NCBI GenBank assembly: GCA_015832175.1
Contig: WJXW01000019.1
Span: forward strand, 533,068-597,067
DNA: 64,000 nucleotides
From: Paraphaeosphaeria minitans
Lineage: Eukaryota > Ascomycota > Dothideomycetes > Pleosporales > Didymosphaeriaceae
Direction of reading: 5' to 3'
Made by a program: the position numbers and the translations under genes. The notes below the pieces were generated by a model. The model saw nothing but the letters and a program-made list of their open reading frames with translations, was not told the DNA's origin and did not search any database. Shown here one piece after another: positions 55,901 to 64,000 of the stretch. Every line of letters begins with the position of its first letter. The first letter of the stretch is position 1.

Positions 55901-57339
55901 TCGAGGACCTGGCAACGCGTATCCGCGCGCGCGGTATCGACTGCGTGGAATGGGTTAACCACGAGACGAACCCGGCCTCCGTCATGCTGGTTGGTGCTGA
56001 TGTCGCCGGCGGCGCGGGGTTCCTGAAGTATGCCAGCTCGCTGAAGGATAAGAAGCAGCTGCAGCGGGTGGTGATTGACGAGTGCCATCTCATCATCACC
56101 TCCAGCCATTGGCGGCCGAAGCTGGCGAAGCTGCGGAATCTGCGCGTGCTTGCATGCCCGATCGTACTGCTGACGGCGACGCTACCGCCCGTGCTGGAGG
56201 GGGTGTTGGGTAGAAGCATGTTGATTCAAGCTGCCACCTACATCCGGGCCAGCACGGTGCGGCCCAACATCCGGTATTACGTGTCGTGGTGTGGGCGAGG
56301 TAAGGCCATGGAGGCAGCACTGGCCATGTGTCGACGGCGGCAGGAACAGCTGCGGGGTGGCCAGAAAGGCGTCATCTACTGCCACAGCAGGACTGCATGC
56401 GAAATGCTGGCAGGGGCGCTGGGCTGCAAGCACTACCACGCTGGCGAGTTGGATCGAACCGAGATCCTCGCCAGCTGGCTGGACGAAGGCGGGCTCATCG
56501 TGGCAACATCAGCGCTCGGTACTGGGGTTAACTTTCCCAGCATCGTGTTCGTCTTGCACGTAGGCATGCCATGGAGCATGATCGACTACTGCCAGGAGAG
56601 TGGGCGTGCGGGGCGTAGCGGCGAGGTGGCGGACTCGGTCATCATCGTCGAGCCAGGTGAGGTGGAGAGGCGAATCCGGGAGGGTGGAGCGTCGGTGGAC
56701 GTGTGCGCGATGGGCATGTTCATCGAGAGCGAAGGCTGCCGGCGCGGGAAGATGAGCGAGTACATGGATGGGCAGCGGGTAGTGTGCAGTGACATGGACT
56801 CGGCTGGGTGCGATCGATGCGGTGAGGGCCGGATCGAGTGGCAGCAGGCCCAGTCGCTCGCGGCGAGTGAGTGGCAAGAGGTGGAGGCAAGCATGGACGA
56901 GCTGCGGGCCGGGTGTGCGATATGCTGGGTGCTGGGGCGGGCAGGCTGGCAAGAGCACAGAACGATGCTGTGCACGGCGCAGCCCATGATGATGGGGAGG
57001 GACATGGACGAGTTCCGGCGAGGGGTGCGCGACGCTGGGAACTGCCACAGCTGTCGAAGGTGCTGGGTGAGCCAGAAGTGGTGCGCGACAGGGCAGGACG
57101 TCGCGAACTCGTGCCAGTGGCCGAACATTGTGATTCCTGTGGCCAGGGCAGCAACGGGGATTGCGGATGGGCTTGAGATCATTCGGCAGTGCGGGTTCCA
57201 GGGCGAGTGCGAGGTTTCGTGCCAGGCGTACCAGGTATGGCTTGGACAGCGCCATTGTGAACGTATCTGGGGCGAATTTCTTAGTAATGCAATGGTAGTA
57301 GCTATAAGAGTTATTATAAAACTTAAAGAGAAGAATTAG
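52918..57339 (+). CDS. Telomere-linked RecQ-type helicase with tyrosine-recombinase-like domain, copy 2
   Basis: Predicted protein identical over all 1473 residues to the copy at 46668-51089, with the same leader, short upstream ORF (52870-52911) and telomere hexamers (52701-52724). I saw no nucleotide difference in the coding part. Its downstream AT-rich region is only about 300 bp, so its 3' end signals may differ from the other copies. All helicase motifs and candidate recombinase residues are retained. Confidence 0.92.
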   Translation: MEFCWDARASASSPANRVLTSPHQQNSQQQQQLAGENLAQANIQKYIHFVKEYGVLCCSEHKAGIENLDVHLRQKHSVPVNERRKFIESCALLRRQGLGSVTLPDAGGPPIQVLGAPLDGFQCKQPACSYLTRNKGQIRLHCNSHGLAFKTGSDALYQKVKMQSFFPASGRQRYFVVCVPDVADSGADARAHKEEVEDILAEYARTQEERKRQEQVMDAEVAKTDKTGWWKFTEWPEHFANRNCVHLAHAIRLPRRDEPKLQKAARAVEQLVEQSVRGLSSLPRETRRWVKSAQANEIHQQPIARLQNPESQARYAGYIVMFVCYVLRIVAAEEADKESEDTESSEGSSTDDSSDGDGSSSDCSDESPPEAHTGRRVKVDPMKDAREMFPWKEDQKLLATMLWEALDSNDEAGHIVLVRRMLSTFIMTTYIRSPFESGLVHFAAVLGFDSETRRLRTAKNYSYLVAGMVYCVRVISVEHLLPPAQREQQGLVERDHYLDLRKRFLADGSFSPTSQLLSLLAYGKFIGMNTGNAGNAFWSEDKKIFYLNGRPIVIHHFQLMAQELLTELEDLLWGELLWVRSPGQRFPIRLDLIQDDVACTRRGMSFVTHGNNGLENGLRWMLERMMQDEQGRKLRSGDGTWNVARVKLYLRSVKRFKELELANLHIDEGMPGRGTEITSMRFRNGALQDRNLFVMDGQIMTVVRYYKSQSQFDKPKVIPRFLPSRLSQVLVVYLAYVQPFEEYLTVEVLGGSFTDYLWANEQGPWHTDHLTRVLKRETGKHLGVALNTLDYRHTAVGIGREVVGDVFGRGYQDEVGEIEEPEVDEDGESPLELQSARTTKIGLANYSVPIDIVKHLSMRSIETFRPLSRRWHEFLGVDGHEVRPSAARKRRWEEEGDGQDKGRDDLAVVVPQKKTKPGGVTASAMSRAMQQALGQATASFKSDEQEQAMFAMVNGQTPLVVVLPTGGGKSLLFMVPACLDHAGVTVVVVPFRALIEDLATRIRARGIDCVEWVNHETNPASVMLVGADVAGGAGFLKYASSLKDKKQLQRVVIDECHLIITSSHWRPKLAKLRNLRVLACPIVLLTATLPPVLEGVLGRSMLIQAATYIRASTVRPNIRYYVSWCGRGKAMEAALAMCRRRQEQLRGGQKGVIYCHSRTACEMLAGALGCKHYHAGELDRTEILASWLDEGGLIVATSALGTGVNFPSIVFVLHVGMPWSMIDYCQESGRAGRSGEVADSVIIVEPGEVERRIREGGASVDVCAMGMFIESEGCRRGKMSEYMDGQRVVCSDMDSAGCDRCGEGRIEWQQAQSLAASEWQEVEASMDELRAGCAICWVLGRAGWQEHRTMLCTAQPMMMGRDMDEFRRGVRDAGNCHSCRRCWVSQKWCATGQDVANSCQWPNIVIPVARAATGIADGLEIIRQCGFQGECEVSCQAYQVWLGQRHCERIWGEFLSNAMVVAIRVIIKLKEKN

Positions 57340-57637
57340 GCCTAGAATATAGTACTTTACTTCTATTTTTTAAAAAATCTCACTTTGTACATATTATAGT
57401 AGAGTTAGCCTATCTATTATAGATTTTATTTTACTTTACTATATATTAGTATAATAGGATGTAAGTTTTAGAAATTATAGAAAAAATAGAAACTAGAGTC
57501 TTCTAGAAGAGTTTAGGAATTGTATAAAATAAGTAAATTTCTAAAAACCTAAGTACTAGTATTGATACTATCTTATAACTTATTAGAATTTAATAAAATT
57601 ATAATTAAACTATATTTCTACTTTTTTATAAACTTTA
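57340..57637 (+). repeat. Truncated AT-rich tail, copy 2
   Basis: Corresponds to 51090-51387 of copy 1, then breaks off at AAACTTTA before CCTATCC of copy 3. The satellite-like part is absent. Confidence 0.88.
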
Positions 57638-57904
57638 CCTATCCAAGAGGAAGAGGCGTCGGTGGTCACAGACGCGCTAAGATTGGCTTAGCGTTAGGGT
57701 TAGAGTTAACGAATTAGGTAGGATTTGATACCAGAAACGCGTTAGACTAGGGGCAGAAACAATCCTATTCCCCAGCTATTTCTATTTCTTTCTCATTCTA
57801 ATTCATCTCAACGTAACCTCTTATACTAATCTACCATCTCTTATTCACAAAATAGGATGGTGGTGGCGCAGGGTTTAGCCATTACTTTTTACTACTAATT
57901 CGCG

Positions 57905-60900
57905 ATGGAGTTCTGCTGGGACGCTCGAGCTTCCGCGTCAAGCCCAGCTAACAGAGTACTAACATCACCACATCAACAGAACTCTCAGCAGCAACAGCAA
58001 CTAGCAGGAGAAAACTTAGCGCAAGCTAATATACAAAAGTATATTCATTTTGTTAAGGAGTACGGCGTGCTTTGCTGCAGCGAGCACAAAGCCGGCATAG
58101 AAAATCTCGATGTACATCTCCGTCAAAAGCATAGTGTACCAGTTAACGAACGGAGGAAATTCATTGAAAGCTGCGCTCTTTTGAGAAGACAAGGGCTGGG
58201 CAGCGTTACGCTACCAGACGCTGGCGGACCGCCAATCCAGGTCCTAGGAGCGCCGTTGGACGGCTTCCAATGCAAGCAGCCAGCATGCAGCTATCTTACG
58301 CGAAACAAGGGCCAGATACGACTACACTGCAACAGTCATGGGTTAGCGTTCAAGACGGGATCAGATGCGCTCTACCAGAAGGTAAAGATGCAGTCTTTCT
58401 TCCCCGCTTCAGGACGGCAGCGGTACTTTGTAGTTTGCGTCCCCGATGTAGCGGACAGCGGAGCAGACGCTAGGGCGCATAAAGAAGAGGTGGAAGACAT
58501 TCTGGCAGAGTACGCGCGAACGCAGGAGGAGAGGAAGCGGCAAGAGCAGGTGATGGATGCAGAAGTCGCAAAGACAGACAAGACAGGCTGGTGGAAGTTT
58601 ACAGAGTGGCCAGAGCACTTTGCGAACCGCAACTGCGTGCACCTTGCCCACGCGATCCGGCTGCCGCGCCGGGACGAGCCCAAGCTGCAGAAGGCCGCGC
58701 GGGCTGTGGAGCAGCTGGTGGAGCAGAGCGTCCGAGGGCTGTCCTCGCTACCACGTGAGACCCGACGATGGGTGAAGAGTGCGCAGGCCAACGAGATCCA
58801 CCAGCAGCCGATAGCCCGACTGCAGAACCCAGAGAGCCAGGCGCGCTATGCTGGGTACATTGTGATGTTCGTGTGCTATGTCCTACGTATCGTCGCCGCC
58901 GAAGAAGCGGACAAGGAGAGCGAGGACACGGAGAGTAGCGAGGGCAGCAGCACCGACGACAGCAGCGACGGCGACGGCAGCAGCAGCGACTGCAGTGATG
59001 AGAGCCCGCCCGAGGCCCACACAGGTCGCCGAGTCAAAGTTGATCCCATGAAGGACGCGCGGGAGATGTTCCCATGGAAAGAGGACCAAAAGCTGCTGGC
59101 CACCATGCTCTGGGAGGCCCTGGACAGCAACGACGAAGCCGGCCACATCGTCCTAGTGCGCCGGATGCTTAGTACGTTCATCATGACGACCTACATCCGC
59201 AGTCCGTTTGAGAGCGGGCTCGTTCACTTTGCTGCTGTGCTTGGGTTCGATTCAGAGACACGTCGACTGCGCACCGCGAAGAACTATTCGTATCTAGTGG
59301 CTGGGATGGTGTACTGCGTTCGGGTGATCAGTGTCGAACACCTACTTCCGCCCGCGCAACGGGAACAGCAGGGCTTGGTGGAACGTGACCACTATCTTGA
59401 CCTGAGAAAGCGCTTCCTAGCGGACGGGTCCTTCAGCCCGACGAGCCAGCTGCTTAGTCTGCTGGCCTATGGCAAGTTCATCGGCATGAATACCGGCAAC
59501 GCGGGCAACGCCTTCTGGTCAGAGGATAAGAAGATCTTCTACCTCAACGGTAGACCCATCGTTATACACCATTTCCAGCTGATGGCCCAAGAACTGTTGA
59601 CCGAGCTGGAGGACCTGCTCTGGGGTGAGCTGCTCTGGGTCCGCAGTCCCGGTCAGCGTTTCCCGATCCGGCTCGACCTGATTCAGGACGATGTCGCGTG
59701 CACACGACGCGGCATGTCCTTTGTCACGCACGGGAACAACGGCCTGGAGAATGGCTTGCGATGGATGCTCGAACGGATGATGCAGGACGAGCAGGGTCGG
59801 AAGCTCCGCTCCGGAGATGGGACTTGGAACGTTGCACGCGTGAAGCTGTACCTGCGCAGTGTCAAGCGCTTCAAGGAGCTGGAGCTTGCCAATCTCCACA
59901 TTGACGAGGGAATGCCAGGTCGGGGCACCGAGATCACGTCGATGCGGTTCCGCAACGGAGCACTGCAGGACCGCAACCTCTTCGTGATGGACGGACAGAT
60001 CATGACGGTGGTCCGTTACTACAAGTCGCAGTCGCAGTTCGACAAGCCCAAGGTCATCCCAAGGTTCCTGCCCTCGCGGCTCTCGCAGGTGCTCGTTGTG
60101 TACCTGGCGTACGTGCAGCCGTTCGAAGAGTACCTGACCGTGGAGGTGCTGGGCGGCAGCTTCACCGACTACCTGTGGGCCAACGAGCAGGGTCCGTGGC
60201 ACACGGATCACCTGACGCGGGTGCTGAAGCGCGAGACGGGCAAGCACCTGGGGGTGGCGCTGAACACGCTCGACTACCGACACACGGCGGTGGGGATTGG
60301 GCGGGAGGTGGTTGGGGATGTGTTTGGGCGGGGTTACCAAGACGAGGTGGGTGAGATTGAAGAGCCCGAGGTCGACGAGGACGGTGAGAGCCCGTTGGAG
60401 CTGCAGAGCGCGCGGACGACCAAGATCGGCCTGGCCAACTACAGCGTGCCCATCGATATTGTGAAGCATCTCAGCATGCGTTCGATCGAGACCTTCCGGC
60501 CGCTCAGTCGGCGCTGGCACGAGTTTCTAGGTGTGGATGGGCACGAGGTACGACCCAGTGCAGCCAGGAAGCGGCGATGGGAAGAAGAAGGAGACGGTCA
60601 AGACAAAGGGAGAGATGATCTCGCCGTGGTCGTGCCGCAGAAGAAAACCAAACCAGGGGGTGTCACTGCGAGTGCGATGTCTAGAGCGATGCAGCAGGCA
60701 CTTGGCCAGGCTACTGCATCGTTCAAGTCGGACGAGCAGGAACAGGCCATGTTCGCTATGGTGAACGGTCAGACACCGCTGGTGGTCGTGCTCCCCACAG
60801 GTGGAGGCAAGAGTCTGCTGTTCATGGTGCCGGCCTGCCTCGACCATGCTGGCGTGACCGTGGTTGTGGTGCCGTTCCGCGCGCTGATCGAGGACCTGGC

Positions 60901-62326
60901 AACGCGTATCCGCGCGCGCGGTATCGACTGCGTGGAATGGGTTAACCACGAGACGAACCCGGCCTCCGTCATGCTGGTTGGTGCTGATGTCGCCGGCGGC
61001 GCGGGGTTCCTGAAGTATGCCAGCTCGCTGAAGGATAAGAAGCAGCTGCAGCGGGTGGTGATTGACGAGTGCCATCTCATCATCACCTCCAGCCATTGGC
61101 GGCCGAAGCTGGCGAAGCTGCGGAATCTGCGCGTGCTTGCATGCCCGATCGTACTGCTGACGGCGACGCTACCGCCCGTGCTGGAGGGGGTGTTGGGTAG
61201 AAGCATGTTGATTCAAGCTGCCACCTACATCCGGGCCAGCACGGTGCGGCCCAACATCCGGTATTACGTGTCGTGGTGTGGGCGAGGTAAGGCCATGGAG
61301 GCAGCACTGGCCATGTGTCGACGGCGGCAGGAACAGCTGCGGGGTGGCCAGAAAGGCGTCATCTACTGCCACAGCAGGACTGCATGCGAAATGCTGGCAG
61401 GGGCGCTGGGCTGCAAGCACTACCACGCTGGCGAGTTGGATCGAACCGAGATCCTCGCCAGCTGGCTGGACGAAGGCGGGCTCATCGTGGCAACATCAGC
61501 GCTCGGTACTGGGGTTAACTTTCCCAGCATCGTGTTCGTCTTGCACGTAGGCATGCCATGGAGCATGATCGACTACTGCCAGGAGAGTGGGCGTGCGGGG
61601 CGTAGCGGCGAGGTGGCGGACTCGGTCATCATCGTCGAGCCAGGTGAGGTGGAGAGGCGAATCCGGGAGGGTGGAGCGTCGGTGGACGTGTGCGCGATGG
61701 GCATGTTCATCGAGAGCGAAGGCTGCCGGCGCGGGAAGATGAGCGAGTACATGGATGGGCAGCGGGTAGTGTGCAGTGACATGGACTCGGCTGGGTGCGA
61801 TCGATGCGGTGAGGGCCGGATCGAGTGGCAGCAGGCCCAGTCGCTCGCGGCGAGTGAGTGGCAAGAGGTGGAGGCAAGCATGGACGAGCTGCGGGCCGGG
61901 TGTGCGATATGCTGGGTGCTGGGGCGGGCAGGCTGGCAAGAGCACAGAACGATGCTGTGCACGGCGCAGCCCATGATGATGGGGAGGGACATGGACGAGT
62001 TCCGGCGAGGGGTGCGCGACGCTGGGAACTGCCACAGCTGTCGAAGGTGCTGGGTGAGCCAGAAGTGGTGCGCGACAGGGCAGGACGTCGCGAACTCGTG
62101 CCAGTGGCCGAACATTGTGATTCCTGTGGCCAGGGCAGCAACGGGGATTGCGGATGGGCTTGAGATCATTCGGCAGTGCGGGTTCCAGGGCGAGTGCGAG
62201 GTTTCGTGCCAGGCGTACCAGGTATGGCTTGGACAGCGCCATTGTGAACGTATCTGGGGCGAATTTCTTAGTAATGCAATGGTAGTAGCTATAAGAGTTA
62301 TTATAAAACTTAAAGAGAAGAATTAG
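57905..62326 (+). CDS. Telomere-linked RecQ-type helicase with tyrosine-recombinase-like domain, copy 3
   Basis: Predicted protein identical over 1473 residues to copies 1 and 2. It is transcribed toward the telomere, with its stop about 1.55 kb from the first telomere repeat. The leader repeats the short upstream ORF (57857-57898) and telomere hexamers (57688-57711). Being nearest the end, it is the copy most exposed to telomere silencing and to loss by end erosion. Confidence 0.92.
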   Translation: MEFCWDARASASSPANRVLTSPHQQNSQQQQQLAGENLAQANIQKYIHFVKEYGVLCCSEHKAGIENLDVHLRQKHSVPVNERRKFIESCALLRRQGLGSVTLPDAGGPPIQVLGAPLDGFQCKQPACSYLTRNKGQIRLHCNSHGLAFKTGSDALYQKVKMQSFFPASGRQRYFVVCVPDVADSGADARAHKEEVEDILAEYARTQEERKRQEQVMDAEVAKTDKTGWWKFTEWPEHFANRNCVHLAHAIRLPRRDEPKLQKAARAVEQLVEQSVRGLSSLPRETRRWVKSAQANEIHQQPIARLQNPESQARYAGYIVMFVCYVLRIVAAEEADKESEDTESSEGSSTDDSSDGDGSSSDCSDESPPEAHTGRRVKVDPMKDAREMFPWKEDQKLLATMLWEALDSNDEAGHIVLVRRMLSTFIMTTYIRSPFESGLVHFAAVLGFDSETRRLRTAKNYSYLVAGMVYCVRVISVEHLLPPAQREQQGLVERDHYLDLRKRFLADGSFSPTSQLLSLLAYGKFIGMNTGNAGNAFWSEDKKIFYLNGRPIVIHHFQLMAQELLTELEDLLWGELLWVRSPGQRFPIRLDLIQDDVACTRRGMSFVTHGNNGLENGLRWMLERMMQDEQGRKLRSGDGTWNVARVKLYLRSVKRFKELELANLHIDEGMPGRGTEITSMRFRNGALQDRNLFVMDGQIMTVVRYYKSQSQFDKPKVIPRFLPSRLSQVLVVYLAYVQPFEEYLTVEVLGGSFTDYLWANEQGPWHTDHLTRVLKRETGKHLGVALNTLDYRHTAVGIGREVVGDVFGRGYQDEVGEIEEPEVDEDGESPLELQSARTTKIGLANYSVPIDIVKHLSMRSIETFRPLSRRWHEFLGVDGHEVRPSAARKRRWEEEGDGQDKGRDDLAVVVPQKKTKPGGVTASAMSRAMQQALGQATASFKSDEQEQAMFAMVNGQTPLVVVLPTGGGKSLLFMVPACLDHAGVTVVVVPFRALIEDLATRIRARGIDCVEWVNHETNPASVMLVGADVAGGAGFLKYASSLKDKKQLQRVVIDECHLIITSSHWRPKLAKLRNLRVLACPIVLLTATLPPVLEGVLGRSMLIQAATYIRASTVRPNIRYYVSWCGRGKAMEAALAMCRRRQEQLRGGQKGVIYCHSRTACEMLAGALGCKHYHAGELDRTEILASWLDEGGLIVATSALGTGVNFPSIVFVLHVGMPWSMIDYCQESGRAGRSGEVADSVIIVEPGEVERRIREGGASVDVCAMGMFIESEGCRRGKMSEYMDGQRVVCSDMDSAGCDRCGEGRIEWQQAQSLAASEWQEVEASMDELRAGCAICWVLGRAGWQEHRTMLCTAQPMMMGRDMDEFRRGVRDAGNCHSCRRCWVSQKWCATGQDVANSCQWPNIVIPVARAATGIADGLEIIRQCGFQGECEVSCQAYQVWLGQRHCERIWGEFLSNAMVVAIRVIIKLKEKN

Positions 62327-63778
62327 GCCTAGAATATAGTACTTTACTTCTATTTTTTAAAAAATCTCACTTTGTACATATTATAGTAGAGTTAGCCTAT
62401 CTATTATAGATTTTATTTTACTTTACTATATATTAGTATAATAGGATGTAAGTTTTAGAAATTATAGAAAAAATAGAAACTAGAGTCTTCTAGAAGAGTT
62501 TAGGAATTGTATAAAATAAGTAAATTTCTAAAAACCTAAGTACTAGTATTGATACTATCTTATAACTTATTAGAATTTAATAAAATTATAATTAAACTAT
62601 ATTTCTACTTTTTTATAAACTTTACCACTAGTTATTAAATAGTAGTATACTTTTTTATATACTTATAATAATTTTTACTTATTTAGTAATCATAAGTTTT
62701 ACTTTAAATAGTTTATACTAATAGTATTATATAACTACTAGAGTGAAACTAAATTTAATTTTATATTAATAATTTATATTTCTATTAAAAAGAGAATATA
62801 AAAGAAATTATTAAAGTAGTAGTATTTATAAGTAGAAGTAGGACTTATAAATAATAAAACTAAATTACTAAACTATGTAGTAGATAATAAATAATTTCTA
62901 GTTATTATAAAATTAAGAAAAAAAAACTAAAGGGTTATTTTTTATTAAAGGGAAAATATATATTTCTAAAGTTATAGAAAATATAAAGTAATATAACTTT
63001 TTAAAAAGTAATATAAGGTAAAGTTATTAACTATTCTATACAGGTATATAAGGTCGTGTTAAGTTATATAAAAGGATATAAATTATTATAAAGGGACATA
63101 AAGCTATATAAAGTAATATGTAGTAAAGTAAAGTTATATAAGGTTGTATTAAGTTATATAAAGGGATATAAATTATTATAAAGTAATATAAAGGTATATA
63201 AAGTAATATAAAGTAAAGTTATATAAGGTTGTATTAAGTTATATAAAGTGATATAAATTACTATAAAGCTATATAAAGTGATATATGGTAAAGTTATTAG
63301 ATATTTAATAAAGTTATATAAAGTGATATAAATTGTAATAAAGTAATATAAAGCTATATAATACTATATAACTTTCTATAAAATAGTATAAGGTACAGTT
63401 ATTAAATATTTTATAAAGGTTTATAAAGTAGTGTTAAGTTGTATAAAGTGATATAAAGTAACATAACTTTCTATAAAGGGATGTAAGGTGAAGTTATTAA
63501 ATGTTATATAAAGTGGTATAAAGCTATATAAAGTAAAATAAAGTTATGTAGAGTAATATAGGATGGACTTATTAAATGTTGTTTAAAGTTATTAGTTATA
63601 CTATAAAACAAACTTAGTAAGGAGAGAAGAATAAGCTTCTTATTATAAAACTTTATATAGTAGAGAAAAGTTAGGACTTTTTTAGAAAAGAGATATAATA
63701 TTATAACTAGATAAGGAGTATACTAATATAAGTTAAAGGGAGTTAAAGTAGGGAAAAATCTTGAGGTAGAATAGGAAA
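62327..63778 (+). repeat. AT-rich tail, copy 3
   Basis: Same as 51090-52541 apart from a 15-bp deletion in the short-repeat part, where copy 1 has TTATTAAATATTTTA between two GTAAAG/AAAG motifs. Slippage between short repeats explains it. Confidence 0.88.
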
Positions 63779-63841
63779 CCCGTTTATAAGTGTATAGGAG
63801 AGGTAGGATAGGAAACCCGTTCGTGAGTGCAAGGGAGAGGT

Positions 63842-63867
63842 GGGGTGGGTGGGCCCGTCGGGATGGG
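63842..63867 (+). promoter_or_regulatory. G-rich, quadruplex-prone segment beside the telomere
   Basis: GGGG T GGG T GGG CCCGTC GGG AT GGG fits the G3+N1-7 pattern. The G-rich strand is the same strand as TTAGGG. Fold is predicted from sequence only. Confidence 0.5.
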
Positions 63868-63883
63868 AAGAACCGCTGGTGCG

Positions 63884-64000
63884 TAGGGTTAGGGTTAGGG
63901 TTAGGGTTAGGGTTAGGGTTAGGGTTAGGGTTAGGGTTAGGGTTAGGGTTAGGGTTAGGGTTAGGGTTAGGGTTAGGGTTAGGGTTAGGGTTAGGGTTAG
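63884..64000 (+). repeat. Telomere, (TTAGGG)n
   Basis: About 19.5 uninterrupted TTAGGG units running to the window end. Uniform repeats and orientation (G-rich strand 3' outward) show a natural chromosome end. The real length may be greater than shown. Confidence 0.99.

Larger units (their letters stand above)
52651..57637 (+). mobile_element. Telomere-associated unit, copy 2 (4987 bp, tail truncated)
   Basis: Begins CCTACCCAAGAGG, one base different from copies 1 and 3 at the start. The gene and leader are the same as copy 1. The AT-rich tail stops after AAACTTTA at 57637, so 1263 bp (most of the tail, the 37-bp repeats and the G-rich end) are missing, and copy 3 starts at once. Confidence 0.8.
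57638..63874 (+). mobile_element. Telomere-associated unit, copy 3 (about 6237 bp), terminal
   Basis: Begins CCTATCCAAGAGG and ends GGGAAGAACC at 63874, then 9 bp (GCTGGTGCG) lead to the telomere. It equals copy 1 in gene and tail except for a 15-bp deletion in the AT-rich part (near 63120-63135 against 51890-51925). It includes the 37-bp repeats and G-rich end, the latter now about 15 bp from the telomere repeats. Confidence 0.82.

Overview
This window is the last 64 kb of a chromosome of a filamentous ascomycete (Pezizomycotina). The evidence is a terminal run of TTAGGG repeats at the right edge, genes with short introns (48-59 bp, GT...CTAAC/CTGAC...AG), a FREQUENCY clock protein, a HET-domain gene, a fungal hybrid histidine kinase and typical fungal pogo, mariner, Ty3/gypsy and LINE remains. 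The class (Dothideomycetes is my guess) is not settled by the sequence. Distance from the telomere is 64000 minus the coordinate.

Layout. 1-5.3 kb: a pogo-type transposase, then a mariner/IS630-type element with perfect 29-bp inverted repeats carrying a transposase and a second unknown gene. 5.3-11.3 kb: mostly non-coding, with an F-box/ankyrin pseudogene. 11.3-14.8 kb: an acidic three-exon gene cut at its 3' end by a pogo relic, and the C-terminal relic of a DDX60-like helicase. 14.8-19.4 kb: nothing recognisable. 19.5-22.3 kb: a tandem repeat of about 116 bp, a fragment of a zinc-module protein related to the telomeric helicases, and a truncated HET-NACHT gene. 26-28 kb: an intact six-exon APH-like kinase gene (AIM9-like). 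28.6-29.4 kb: a Ty3/gypsy reverse transcriptase relic. 30.9-33.7 kb: a complete pogo-like element (TA duplication, 38-bp inverted repeats, 17-bp subterminal repeats) whose long reading frame is broken by three stops. 36.2-40.2 kb: a hybrid histidine kinase. 40.4-41.3 kb: a LINE relic. 41.5-44.5 kb: frq. 44.5-46.4 kb: simple and dispersed repeats.

From 46401 to the telomere lie three head-to-tail copies of one telomere-associated unit (6250, 4987 and about 6237 bp). Each carries the same intronless 1473-codon gene, with identical predicted proteins. The protein has N-terminal C2H2-like zinc modules (DUF3505-like), a central region that looks like a tyrosine recombinase (Arg673, the RH box at 792-793, Tyr846), a complete RecQ-type helicase core and a RecQ-type zinc site. 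Every unit starts at CCTAYCC, carries four degenerate telomere hexamers about 50 bp in, and full-length units end in an AT-rich tail and a G-rich segment. The third copy is joined to the telomere by only 9 bp.

The most interesting idea is that this is a mobile or recombining telomere cap: a recombinase-helicase gene that sits in tandem at chromosome ends and could lengthen or repair them. That function is inference; the repeat structure and helicase motifs are visible directly, and the recombinase assignment rests on motif reading.
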